From the NCBI GenBank assembly GCA_964398955.1, contig CAYNOZ010000047.1, positions 1-11,807 of the forward strand: 11,807 nt of DNA, in the 5' to 3' direction. The position numbers and the translations under genes were made by a program. Of this stretch, positions 1-7,299 are shown one piece after another. Source of the stretch: CAYNOZ01 sp964398955. Lineage in GTDB: Archaea; Methanobacteriota_B; Thermococci; Thermococcales; CAYNOZ01. Below the pieces are notes generated by a model, which was not told the DNA's origin, ran no database searches, and was given only the letters and a program-made list of their open reading frames with translations. Each line of letters opens with the position of its first letter. Within the stretch, counting starts at the first letter, position 1.

Positions 1-938
1 GTTTGGGTTTGTTGTGTGATTTCTAGGTTTTCTGTGTTTTTCATTCCTGTGTTTTTTATGTTGAGGGTTAGGTTGAAGGTGTCTCCTGGTTCTAGGTTTT
101 CTGGTGCGTTAATTTTTTGTAGGTTAGCGTTTCCGTGGTCGGGTTCTTCATTTATTTTTACTGTTGTTGCATCAATTGTTTGAATTTTTTCTCCGTTTTG
201 GAGGGTGATTGCTTTTATTGATAGTGGGTAATTATTGCTAGGAATCTCTTCGTTTGCTTTTGCTTTAAAGGTGATTGTTTTTTCTTGTTTTCCGTCTAGG
301 TATGGTATTGTTTTGGTTGAGGATTCAATTGGATAGAATGGTAGTTGTGTTTTTGAGTAGTTTGCGTTCAGTGCTAGTGTTATTCCTTGTGTTCTTTTCA
401 CTCCATTATTCTTCACCTTCACATCTATTTCGAAGGTTTCACCAGGATTCACATTTTCAGGTGTCTTTATACCTTCGATTTGTATTAATTGAGGTATTTT
501 CCCTACTTCCATGTATTCTGAAGCTTTAATACTTATTTTTACTCCACCGTTTGTTGTTTCAAGTATGGAAACTGTGATATCCGCTTTTTCCAGCTCAACT
601 TCTAACTCGTCACCTGGATAAAGATAATTCTTCTCAATGTCCGGTTTTTGCATGGTTTCACCGTTTTTCTGCCACTGCATCGAGACTAGGTCATTTTTCA
701 TGTTTCCTCTGTCTGTTACTGCGATTAGTGCTCCGTACCCTCCTGTTATGTTTTTTTCCATGTCTGCAACTCTTATAGCTGCTGTTTGGCCTAGTAGAAG
801 GTGATCTTTTTCGTATAGGTAACCTTTGTATATTATTTCGTCTTGGGCTTTTACTTGATTGGTTGTTGTGATTGATCCGATCATTAGTGTTATGAAGAGT
901 AATCCTATTATTTTATTTCTTAGATTTTTTTGTTTCAT
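1..938 (-). CDS. Secreted S-layer-type protein with tandem Ig-like (NEW3/CARDB-like) repeats, partial
   Basis: This gene enters from its start at 938 and is still open at the left edge, so only about the first 312 residues are visible. The start is ATG, preceded by a perfect GGAGGT Shine-Dalgarno seven bases upstream. The N-terminus is a classical Sec signal: a K/R-rich head, a hydrophobic stretch at about residues 10-25, and a likely cut after VKA near residue 31. The mature part begins with a beta-rich domain (about 35-145). Two related repeats follow, near 157-190 (IKTPENVNPGETFEIDVKVKNNG) and 276-305 (NAPENLEPGDTFNLTLNIKNTG). The PGE/DTF then K-N-N/T-G pattern is typical of NEW3/CARDB-like folds in archaeal COG1361 S-layer-domain proteins. 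It overlaps the exporter gene by 26 nt, implying translational coupling, so I infer an extracytoplasmic partner or envelope component of that transporter. The family call is from motif recall, and the C-terminal anchor is outside the window. Confidence 0.8.
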   Translation of the reverse strand, partial: MKQKNLRNKIIGLLFITLMIGSITTTNQVKAQDEIIYKGYLYEKDHLLLGQTAAIRVADMEKNITGGYGALIAVTDRGNMKNDLVSMQWQKNGETMQKPDIEKNYLYPGDELEVELEKADITVSILETTNGGVKISIKASEYMEVGKIPQLIQIEGIKTPENVNPGETFEIDVKVKNNGVKRTQGITLALNANYSKTQLPFYPIESSTKTIPYLDGKQEKTITFKAKANEEIPSNNYPLSIKAITLQNGEKIQTIDATTVKINEEPDHGNANLQKINAPENLEPGDTFNLTLNIKNTGMKNTENLEITQQTQ

Positions 939-3156
939 CTTTTTTACCTCCTTTATATTCTTCTTTTAATTTTATGAGTGATGGTGCGAGTAAGAATGAT
1001 GTAAACATAGATGCAGATATTCCTACTGCTAAAATTGTCCCTAAGGTTCTTATCATCGGTAATGATCCTGATAAAAGTGCTAAATATCCTAGTATGGTTG
1101 TAAGGGATGCAGCTAGAATTCCGGGTCCTACACTTGTTAATGTTTCTTTTATTTCTTTAGCTTCTCGATATCTATGGGTTATATGCATTCCAAAGTCTAT
1201 TCCGAGTCCTAATATCATTGATAAGAATCCGATTAAAAACTGGTTTATTTGCATTCCAGTGAATCCTACGAATCCGAAAGTCCATATTGCTCCTAGTGCC
1301 ATAGGAGTTGCCATAATAATTCCATCTGTTACTGATCTGAATAGTATTAAAACTACTATTAGAATTCCTATAAATCCAAAGATCGATATTTTACTTAAAT
1401 CTTGTTGTGCAATTGTTCTCATTGCTTCGTTTAAAACTAATGATCCTCCTAAAGATGCTTCGTATCCTGATGGAAAGTTTATTTGATCCAGGTTACTTTC
1501 AATATTTTCTAAGTTTTTTTGAGTTTCTGATTGCTTATCTTCTTCTATTCCACCCTCTAGTGTAACTCTTAAGATTGAATAATCTCTGCTTACATATTCT
1601 GAAGTAGTTGGGTTTCTTTTAAAAGCTGTTTTAATTTGTTTTTCCGTATTCGGTATTTCATCATTAAATATTGATGTTATGGAACTGTATGAAGAAATTT
1701 TGGTGTTATATGAATCTTTAACCATGAATTTTTGCATACTTTTCGTTTTTCTGAGTAGTTCAGGATTTCTTATATCTCTACCATCTTGAGCTTTTATTAT
1801 AACTGATACGGTATCTTCACCACCTAACTTGTTTCTAATTTCTTCTAGGGCATTAATTTCATCCATGTCTTCAGGTAAGACTTCTTCCATACTTGTTTCC
1901 ATTTTGGTTTTAGTAGCTCCATAAGACATGAATAATGTTACAAAGAAGAAAAAAGCTATTATTTTTTTATAATTATTGTTAACAATATTAGTTAATCTAA
2001 TAAAAAGTTTATTTATAGTACCTGTATGAATGGCTAAAGATACAGTGTCATAATGCCCAACTAATCTTTTTCTAATTCTTTCTTCATAAGTTATTAATAC
2101 AGGTAGAAAAATCAGGGCAAATATCATAGATAAACTTATTCCAAGTACTAAGGCAATTGATAAATCTTTCATAAAAGATATTCTTGATAGATATAGAGAG
2201 GCAAATCCAGCCATCGTTGTTGCCGATGTTCCCACTATTGCTTTTCCAACCCCGTTTATTGATATTTTAGCAGATTTATCAGGATCTCTACCCTTGCTTC
2301 TTTCTTCATAATAACGATTGTATACATGTACTCCGTAATCAATACCCATTCCAATTAACATTGCTCCAATTGAAACGGTAGCAGGATTTATATTTTTACC
2401 AATCAATGATAGTATTCCAACAGTTAAAATAACTCCAATAATAAGTGGTATAATTGGAATAAATGCTCTAACAATTCCTCTATAAAAAATAACTAATGAA
2501 CCGAAAACTAAAACTAATGCAATTAATAAAAGTTTTGTTAAATCTGATTGCAACATCTTTATAACATTGTAAGCAATAGAAGTAGATCCTGTTTGAGTTA
2601 CCTTAACTCCTTTAGGAAAACCAGAATTAGTTATGGATTGATCTACCTTATTTAGAACTTTTCCAAGTTCAATTAAACCTGATCCAGCATTAACCCCAAC
2701 ATTAATAACGGTTGTAGTTTGATCCTCGCTTATAGAATTTTTAAGTTGAGGATACCTATTTATAACAAATTTAACTTCTTCTTTAGATTTTGGAGCTCTA
2801 CCAAGAACCTTATAAATTAAACTAGCATAAGAAGAAGCTTGATTTACAAAATCACGATCCTTAACATTCTCAGTAAATTTATAAGTGGATTCAACTACTT
2901 CCGGATCAAGAATACTATTAATTTCTGAATAATCATCTACTGCCACTGACACCATAATAGTGTCATCAGAACCAAAATTGTTCTGAAGTATCTCTTGATT
3001 TTCAACAGACTTTAAATCTGAAGGAAGCGCCTCATCAGATGCTCCAGATGAAAATTCAAGAGTTTGAAGACCTACAGAAGCAATAAGAACTGCAATTATA
3101 GTACCTATAATAACTAATTCTTTTCTATCTATAATAAAGTCCGTTATTTTACTCAT
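913..3156 (-). CDS. RND/MMPL superfamily exporter
   Basis: This is a 12-helix RND exporter (COG1033/MMPL type). It is built as two homologous halves, each with one helix, a large extracytoplasmic loop and five more helices. Numbered from the TTG at 3213, the helices lie near residues 32-50, 226-246, 250-270, 277-297, 324-343, 349-373, 416-434, 607-626, 630-650, 656-677, 694-715 and 722-745. The fourth helix of each half carries the family signature: G-I-D-Y-G (D292) and G-I-D-F-G (D673), the acidic residue implicated in proton coupling. The C-terminus is a Lys-rich cytoplasmic tail. I prefer the ATG at 3156 (MSKITDF, just before the first helix). ATG at 3171 and TTG at 3213 are in frame. It is the first gene of a two-gene operon with the overlapping secreted protein, and a GbsR-like regulator lies divergently upstream. 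The substrate is unknown; lipids, drugs or osmolytes are all possible. Confidence 0.88.
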   Translation of the reverse strand: MSKITDFIIDRKELVIIGTIIAVLIASVGLQTLEFSSGASDEALPSDLKSVENQEILQNNFGSDDTIMVSVAVDDYSEINSILDPEVVESTYKFTENVKDRDFVNQASSYASLIYKVLGRAPKSKEEVKFVINRYPQLKNSISEDQTTTVINVGVNAGSGLIELGKVLNKVDQSITNSGFPKGVKVTQTGSTSIAYNVIKMLQSDLTKLLLIALVLVFGSLVIFYRGIVRAFIPIIPLIIGVILTVGILSLIGKNINPATVSIGAMLIGMGIDYGVHVYNRYYEERSKGRDPDKSAKISINGVGKAIVGTSATTMAGFASLYLSRISFMKDLSIALVLGISLSMIFALIFLPVLITYEERIRKRLVGHYDTVSLAIHTGTINKLFIRLTNIVNNNYKKIIAFFFFVTLFMSYGATKTKMETSMEEVLPEDMDEINALEEIRNKLGGEDTVSVIIKAQDGRDIRNPELLRKTKSMQKFMVKDSYNTKISSYSSITSIFNDEIPNTEKQIKTAFKRNPTTSEYVSRDYSILRVTLEGGIEEDKQSETQKNLENIESNLDQINFPSGYEASLGGSLVLNEAMRTIAQQDLSKISIFGFIGILIVVLILFRSVTDGIIMATPMALGAIWTFGFVGFTGMQINQFLIGFLSMILGLGIDFGMHITHRYREAKEIKETLTSVGPGILAASLTTILGYLALLSGSLPMIRTLGTILAVGISASMFTSFLLAPSLIKLKEEYKGGKKDETKKSKK
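946..951 (-). promoter_or_regulatory. Strong Shine-Dalgarno inside the exporter gene
   Basis: The minus strand reads GGAGGT here, seven bases before the ATG at 938. It lies within the last codons of the exporter gene. It fixes the start of the partial S-layer-type gene and implies coupled translation of the two overlapping genes. Confidence 0.8.
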
Positions 3157-3235
3157 TGAAAATCCACTCATTTCAAAGACTAAATTAAATATAATTCTAA
3201 AAGATATATTCAACTATAGATTTGTGAATTACTAT

Positions 3236-3249
3236 TGTTAATATTAACA
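3236..3249. promoter_or_regulatory. 14-bp perfect palindrome at the exporter promoter (putative operator)
   Basis: TGTTAATATTAACA is a perfect dyad. It lies about 25 bp downstream, on the minus strand, of the TTTATAAA box at 3262-3269, exactly where transcription of the exporter should start. A bound dimer there would block initiation. The divergent GbsR/MarR-like regulator is the obvious candidate ligand. The palindrome is seen directly; operator function is inferred. Confidence 0.5.
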
Positions 3250-3261
3250 GACATTACCTTA

Positions 3262-3269
3262 TTTATAAA
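3262..3269. promoter_or_regulatory. TATA box TTTATAAA, self-complementary, in divergent intergenic region
   Basis: This strong archaeal TATA-like box is itself palindromic, so it could serve either strand. On the minus strand it predicts a start near 3240, upstream of the exporter. On the plus strand it predicts a start near 3290, ahead of the 37-codon ORF and the GbsR-like gene. Confidence 0.5.
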
Positions 3270-3316
3270 ATTTACGATAATTTCAATATTTACCATAAGT
3301 ATTAAAAATAATAAAA

Positions 3317-3430
3317 ATGATAAACAAATACGAAGATCTTGAAAAACAAAATTATAAAGAAAAATACAGTATTAGACCAAATAATCATATAAGAGAGTTT
3401 GAAGGGTTTTTTAATTATATTATGGATTAA
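3317..3430 (+). CDS. Orphan 37-residue ORF, hypothetical or gene remnant
   Basis: This is a short open frame from ATG (3317) to TAA (3430) in the gap before the GbsR-like regulator. The product is hydrophilic and charged at first (MINKYEDLEKQNYKEKYSI) and ends with an aromatic stretch (REFEGFFNYIMD). No convincing ribosome-binding site precedes it, since the upstream bases are almost all A and T. It could be a leader peptide for the regulator transcript, a real small protein, or the surviving N-terminus of a lost gene such as a transposase. I do not recognise a family. The composition looks more protein-like than random AT-rich sequence, but confidence is low. Confidence 0.3.
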   Translation: MINKYEDLEKQNYKEKYSIRPNNHIREFEGFFNYIMD

Positions 3431-3455
3431 ATGGCTTTATAGGGTGATGTAAATT

Positions 3456-3965
3456 ATGTTTAAAAAAGATGAAGAAGAATTAGAAAAAGTTAAAGAAATA
3501 TTTAAGGAGCCATTTATTAATGCTTCTAATAAAATGGATAATGATCCTCTTGCGGGTGAAATTCTAGGTATAATGGTTTTTGAAAATAAACCTTTAACCG
3601 TAAAGGAAATATCAGATAGAACAGGATACTCTGTTTCTCATATAAGCAATAAAATTAGGAGATTAAAAAGTAGAAGCTTTGTTAGAGAAGAAAGAAAACC
3701 AGGTAGCAGAAAAAACTTCTATAAGATAGAAGATCTAGAAGAATGGCCTTTGAACCTTGTTAAAGATGTTATTGAAAGTACTAAGTCAATAATAGAAACT
3801 ACTAATAAGTGTAAAAAGATAGTCGATGACGAGGAAAAGAAAGAGCATTTAGAATTTGTTGAGAATAAGTATATAATTATAAATAAATCCTTAAGACTCC
3901 TTCAAAGTATTGAGGAAGAAGAATTAGAAAAACTATTTGAAAAATATGATATCGATGATCCTTAA
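3456..3965 (+). CDS. GbsR/MarR-like winged-helix transcriptional regulator
   Basis: This is a 169-residue DNA-binding protein. A winged helix spans about residues 30-92. Its positioning helix is LTVKEISDRTGYS, its recognition helix is SVSHISNKIRRLKSRSFV, and its wing is EERKPGSRKNFYKI. The rest is a long helical C-terminal half with acidic coiled-coil character (about 100-165), as in dimeric GbsR-type regulators. The N-terminal helix (about 1-28) is also typical of that group (COG1510). The ATG at 3456 is supported by a GGTGAT ribosome-binding site about eight bases upstream. It is divergent from the RND exporter, and the shared intergenic region carries a palindromic operator candidate, so I infer local control of the exporter and perhaps of itself. 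GbsR homologues in bacteria respond to choline; the ligand here is unknown. Fold assignment is firm, family assignment moderate. Confidence 0.8.
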   Translation: MFKKDEEELEKVKEIFKEPFINASNKMDNDPLAGEILGIMVFENKPLTVKEISDRTGYSVSHISNKIRRLKSRSFVREERKPGSRKNFYKIEDLEEWPLNLVKDVIESTKSIIETTNKCKKIVDDEEKKEHLEFVENKYIIINKSLRLLQSIEEEELEKLFEKYDIDDP

Positions 3966-3988
3966 TATTTGTAAGAAAATATTTTTTT
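3964..3988 (+). terminator. Hairpin plus T-run after the GbsR-like gene
   Basis: AATATTT (3964-3970) and AAATATT (3977-3983) form a short AT stem over the end of the gene. A run of T continues to 3988. The stem is weak, but a T-rich tract alone is enough for archaeal termination. Confidence 0.5.
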
Positions 3989-4005
3989 ATCTTATTGGTT
4001 TATAG

Positions 4006-4047
4006 GACCTCCCCATACTTAAATCGAAGTGTTTTATGGTAGAGGTC
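4006..4047. terminator. Interrupted inverted repeat between convergent genes
   Basis: GACCTC (4006-4011) pairs with GAGGTC (4042-4047), and CCATA (4013-4017) pairs with TATGG (4035-4039). Only a small internal loop separates the two stems, and a 17-nt apical loop closes the structure. It sits just beyond the rfcL stop and faces the end of the GbsR-like gene. A shared transcription-end or mRNA 3'-end hairpin is likely, although no T-run follows directly. Confidence 0.4.
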
Positions 4048-4049
4048 GT

Positions 4050-5207
4050 TTATTTACTCAAAAATTTAACTTCTTTTTCGTCAAATTCAAAGTATTTTGT
4101 TAATTCTTCTCCATTTTCAGGTTGCTCTTCTAATATTAACTTAAGATAGGGTAAGTATTCTCTTGCAGTTTTTGTAGATGTATGAGTTTTCTTTCCTATC
4201 TTTTTTTGTATGCTTTCGTTTCTTGATCGTTCTTTAGTTTTGTATTTTCCGAAGAATTTTGGTTTTTTAAATCTTCCAGAATTTCCCTTGCCAACTAGTC
4301 CAACTCCTCCTGACATTAATCCTATAGCGTATCTCCATAGGTTATAATGTCCTCTTATTCTGGCTCTGGAAAAGAATATATCTGCTCTTGATAGGTTATT
4401 TATCGCTTCTGATCTCTCTGAAAGGTTTTTATAGAAGATAGGAATATTATGTTCGATCCAAGCCATTAGGTCATCAGGATTCTCAGATGAAGAGCTAACT
4501 GCTCTTTTAGCATCCTCGAAGGTTTCTGATGTGAATATGTCGTCCAGAGTTGAAAATACATCTTTTTCTTTATTTCTGTCAGGTAGTAGATCTGTATTGT
4601 TACCGATTCCTTGTAGATCGTTGATTGCTGCTCTAACGTCTCCATTTGATTTCTCTGCGATTTCATTTAGTTGATCGTTTGTTATTTCTATACCTTCTTT
4701 TTTAGCAATTCCTCTTAGATGCTTTCTTATAGATCCTTTTCTTACTTTCCATAAAGTTATGTTTTTACTGTTATTCCTTATTCCACTTGAAACTTCCCAC
4801 TTATTTTTAGCTGTCATAACGATAGGATTTTTAGATTTTTTTAATAATTCGGTTACAGCTCTTGATCCTCCTCTATCTAATTCGTCTACTTCATCAAATA
4901 GAATTAAATTTCTGTTTCCCATAACATCTAAAGAATTAGAGGCCTCTTTTACATTATTCATAATTCCTTTATAGGTTCTAACATCTCCTGCGTTTAATTC
5001 TACTAGATTAAAATTAAATTCATTTGATATAGCTTTTGCTGCTGTTGTTTTACCTACTCCAGTCTTTCCAGCGATTAATAAGCCTTTATTCTTTGGAGTT
5101 TTTTCTTTCCATTTTGATGCCCAATTTTTGATTGGGTTTATTACCTTACTTGGTTGTCCTATTAAGTCATCCAAACTTTCAGGACGATATTTTTCAGTCC
5201 AAATCAT
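4050..5207 (-). CDS. rfcL: Replication factor C large subunit, short form
   Basis: This is the large subunit of the archaeal clamp loader, which with RfcS opens PCNA and loads it on primed DNA. The 385-residue AAA+ protein starts with the RFC box WTEKYRPESLDDLIGQ. Walker A is GKTGVGKTT (47-55), Walker B is LILFDEVD (101-108), and sensor-2 is GDVRAAINDLQ (189-199). After the lid comes the large-subunit collar, with its basic C-terminal motif around 318-357 (KYKTKERSRN, then KKIGKKTHTSTKTAREYLP). Family members usually run to roughly 450-500 residues and finish with a charged linker and a PCNA-binding PIP box. This one stops at KFLSK, soon after the collar, and has neither. The ATG at 5207 follows a GAGGT site and lies 15 nt after rfcS, so the two are co-transcribed. 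The identity is certain; the missing tail is the unusual point. Confidence 0.95.
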   Translation of the reverse strand: MIWTEKYRPESLDDLIGQPSKVINPIKNWASKWKEKTPKNKGLLIAGKTGVGKTTAAKAISNEFNFNLVELNAGDVRTYKGIMNNVKEASNSLDVMGNRNLILFDEVDELDRGGSRAVTELLKKSKNPIVMTAKNKWEVSSGIRNNSKNITLWKVRKGSIRKHLRGIAKKEGIEITNDQLNEIAEKSNGDVRAAINDLQGIGNNTDLLPDRNKEKDVFSTLDDIFTSETFEDAKRAVSSSSENPDDLMAWIEHNIPIFYKNLSERSEAINNLSRADIFFSRARIRGHYNLWRYAIGLMSGGVGLVGKGNSGRFKKPKFFGKYKTKERSRNESIQKKIGKKTHTSTKTAREYLPYLKLILEEQPENGEELTKYFEFDEKEVKFLSK

Positions 5208-5222
5208 GAAATTTTTACCTCT

Positions 5223-6167
5223 TTATTCCTTTAGACCCATTTTAGCTAGGAGAGCTTCTAGTTGAATCCTTTCATTACCTCCTTCTACTAATCGGAAATC
5301 ATATTCTCCAATTGTACTCACTAAATCAATTTTTCTCTTCTCATCTATTGGAAGGTTAGTTACTTCTTTGTGGATCTGTTCTATTAAATCTTCTCCTGAA
5401 AGCCCTCTTTTAATCAGTAAATCTTCTAGTAAATCTCTGGATCCTGTAAAATCACCTTCTAACGCCATTTGCACTAAATCCCTAACATCTTGTGGACTAG
5501 TTCTTGAAGCTACATCATATATTACATCTTCATCAATTTTATTATCCAGTGCTGAAGCAGCTTGAAGCAAGTTAACTGCTCTACGCATATCCCCTTCTGA
5601 AATATAGTTTATAGCTTCCACTCCGGATTCTTCTAGTTCAAGATTTTCATTTTCGGCAATATAATTTAATCTGCCTTTGACATCTTTTTCTGATAATGGT
5701 GAAAATCTGAATACTGAACATCTTGATTGTATTGGGTCTATAATCTTTGATACGTAATTACAGGATAGAATAAATCGACAGGTATCAGTATACATTTCCA
5801 TAGTTCTTCTTAAAGCATTTTGAGCATCTGGAGTTAAGGAATCTGCTTCATCTAAAAATATTATTTTAAATTCTGCAGATCCAATTGGTTTTGTTCTGGC
5901 GAATTCTTTGATCTTGTCTCTTACGACATCTATTCCTCTTTCATCACTAGCATTGAGTTCTGAAAAATTCTCTTGCCATTCATCTTCAAACATTTCCTTA
6001 GCTAGTGCTAAAGCACTTGTTGTTTTACCAATACCCGCTGGTCCAGAAAATAATAAATGAGGCATATCTTGCTTGTCTACATAGTTTTTAAGTCTCATAA
6101 CTGTTTTTTCTAATCCTACAACATCATCTAGCTTTTCAGGTCGGTATTTTTCTGTCCATGGTCTCAT
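5223..6167 (-). CDS. rfcS: Replication factor C small subunit
   Basis: This is the small clamp-loader subunit (four copies per archaeal RFC). It is 314 residues, of normal length. It starts with the RFC box WTEKYRPEKLDDVVG. Walker A is GPAGIGKTT (42-50), Walker B is FLDEAD (104-109), sensor-1 lies in LSCNY (134-138), the arginine-finger motif is SRC (148-150), and sensor-2 is GDMRRAVNLLQ (192-202). A helical collar domain follows (about 225-312). All catalytic elements are present. The ATG at 6167 has an AGGTG site closely resembling that of endA upstream. rfcL follows after 15 nt, the usual archaeal pairing, and endA ends 48 nt before. Nothing is abnormal. Confidence 0.97.
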   Translation of the reverse strand: MRPWTEKYRPEKLDDVVGLEKTVMRLKNYVDKQDMPHLLFSGPAGIGKTTSALALAKEMFEDEWQENFSELNASDERGIDVVRDKIKEFARTKPIGSAEFKIIFLDEADSLTPDAQNALRRTMEMYTDTCRFILSCNYVSKIIDPIQSRCSVFRFSPLSEKDVKGRLNYIAENENLELEESGVEAINYISEGDMRRAVNLLQAASALDNKIDEDVIYDVASRTSPQDVRDLVQMALEGDFTGSRDLLEDLLIKRGLSGEDLIEQIHKEVTNLPIDEKRKIDLVSTIGEYDFRLVEGGNERIQLEALLAKMGLKE

Positions 6168-6215
6168 ATAAACACCTAATATGATTAAAACATGATTATT
6201 GTCAATAAAGTTTGA

Positions 6216-6719
6216 TTACAATTTTTCCCAACTAATTCCGTAATAGACGACTGAGTTATCTTCATCTACGAAGGCATAAATTAATTTTTTTCTAACTGAT
6301 CCGGCTACCCGCACATCCCCCGTTATTTCAATTGGAGAAATGTTTTTTGAATGAGGAATTACTCTTATAATATATGGAGCATGTTCTTCCATATTCCCTC
6401 TGTACGCTCTGAAATGACTACCGTATTTCATCCCAGATTTGACGATATATCCTCTTTCTCGTAGATCTTTATATACCAAATATCTCTCCATTAAAGTATC
6501 TTCTATATCTTCACCAATTTTAAGGATCTCTTCAAATTTTAAAACTTTACTATTTTGAGTAACTTTAATTTTTTCTTTTTTCAAAAGATAAAGAGCTTCT
6601 GGAAAAGATAAAACAATCTTATTTTCCTCTTCAACTCCAAATTTACTTTTTGAATGCAAATCAAAAGCTTCCTTCTCTTTTGAATAAAAATTCTTTCCTG
6701 AAAATTCGAATGTTATCAT
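6216..6719 (-). CDS. endA: tRNA-intron splicing endonuclease, homotetramer-type subunit
   Basis: This enzyme cleaves introns at bulge-helix-bulge structures in pre-tRNA. The 167-residue protein has an N-terminal alpha/beta domain (about 1-75) and the catalytic C-terminal domain. The triad is readable by comparison with the Methanocaldococcus enzyme: Tyr106 in KYGSHFRAY, His113 in EEHAPY, and a Lys at 144/145 in SVRKKL. The C-terminal beta strand (VVYYGISWEKL) normally makes the dimer contact. The length fits the alpha-4 class. Fused alpha-2 enzymes, usual in haloarchaea and Methanosarcina, are about twice as long. The ATG at 6719 follows an AGGTG site and lies 12 nt after the acetyltransferase stop, so the gene sits in an operon. 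The conserved Tyr, His and Lys make the call secure. Confidence 0.93.
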   Translation of the reverse strand: MITFEFSGKNFYSKEKEAFDLHSKSKFGVEEENKIVLSFPEALYLLKKEKIKVTQNSKVLKFEEILKIGEDIEDTLMERYLVYKDLRERGYIVKSGMKYGSHFRAYRGNMEEHAPYIIRVIPHSKNISPIEITGDVRVAGSVRKKLIYAFVDEDNSVVYYGISWEKL

Positions 6720-6731
6720 TGAAACACCTAA

Positions 6732-7169
6732 TCAAAGATCATCATAAATCATATACCAAGCATCTTCTCCATTTTGATAATAATCCTTAACACGTTTAGT
6801 TTTATGAAAGTTCATGCCTTCATAAAGTTTAATAGCCTTATTATTAGAAACTCTAACCTCTAAACCTATTCGATCTGCTCCCTTCTCCTTTAACCTTTCC
6901 ATATCTTCCCTTATTAATTTGGTCCCTATGCCCTTCCCTCTATAATCAGGGTCAATCGCCACAGACATTATATGGCCCTCATCATTATCCCTCAAATAAC
7001 CAATGATATAACCAATAACTTCCTCATCCTCCTTAGTAACTAGAAAAGTATCATTACACATTTCTAAAACCATAATAAAAAGATCCTTCGGATAAGACTC
7101 AATAAAAGTTTTCTTCTCTATCTCCCTTATTTGAGAAATATCATCGTAATCTACAGATTTAATATTCAG
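6732..7169 (-). CDS. rimI: RimI-type N-alpha-acetyltransferase (GNAT), CTG start
   Basis: This GNAT enzyme transfers acetyl from acetyl-CoA to protein N-termini, as archaeal RimI/Ard1 does. The acetyl-CoA loop is RGKGIG (77-82). It is followed by the motif-B helix LEVRVSNNKAIKLYEGMNF (103-121) and the RimI signature YYQNGEDAWYM (130-140). An ATG at 7073 would remove the first strand and helix of the fold. The frame stays open upstream and encodes a textbook RimI start, NIKSVDYDDISQIREIEKKTF. No ATG, GTG or TTG exists there. A perfect GAGGTG (7175-7180) lies five bases before a CTG at 7169, so I take CTG as the start, giving 145 residues. A frameshift or sequencing error is less likely because a stop (TGA) overlaps the Shine-Dalgarno. 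It is the first gene of the rimI-endA-rfcS-rfcL run. Confidence 0.85.
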   Translation of the reverse strand: MNIKSVDYDDISQIREIEKKTFIESYPKDLFIMVLEMCNDTFLVTKEDEEVIGYIIGYLRDNDEGHIMSVAIDPDYRGKGIGTKLIREDMERLKEKGADRIGLEVRVSNNKAIKLYEGMNFHKTKRVKDYYQNGEDAWYMIYDDL

Positions 7170-7174
7170 ATTAA

Positions 7175-7180
7175 CACCTC
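7175..7180 (-). promoter_or_regulatory. Shine-Dalgarno GAGGTG that sets a CTG start for rimI
   Basis: GAGGTG on the minus strand is followed by TTAAT and then CTG. No usual start codon lies between it and the ATG at 7073. A TATA-like AT stretch (about 7204-7212 on the minus strand) would give a short leader. Confidence 0.65.
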
Positions 7181-7274
7181 AAATAATTAAAGTTTAGTCC
7201 ATAAAAATATTACATTGTAAAGTGATTCTTCTTCCCAAAAGATTAGGACTTAATCAACCACTAAGATAATTTGA

Positions 7275-7283
7275 TTAAATACT
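7275..7283 (+). promoter_or_regulatory. TATA-like box ahead of the structured RNA
   Basis: TTAAATACT fits an archaeal TATA box and predicts a transcription start near 7300-7305, where the sequence changes from AT-rich to mixed composition. A second possibility is TATATTTC at 7283-7290. Confidence 0.4.
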
Positions 7284-7299
7284 ATATTTCTATAATAGG

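Noticed and set aside
275..529. 84-residue plus-strand frame rich in Leu, Phe and Ser
   Set aside because: It is antisense to the partial S-layer-type gene, whose frame is continuous with a signal peptide and repeats.
974..1486. 170-residue plus-strand open frame
   Set aside because: It is antisense to the conserved membrane half of the RND exporter and shows no domain or ribosome-binding site.
1974..1987. 14-bp palindrome TATTGTTAACAATA
   Set aside because: It lies within the exporter coding sequence, encoding an Asn-rich linker, and differs from the promoter palindrome, so chance is the simplest explanation.
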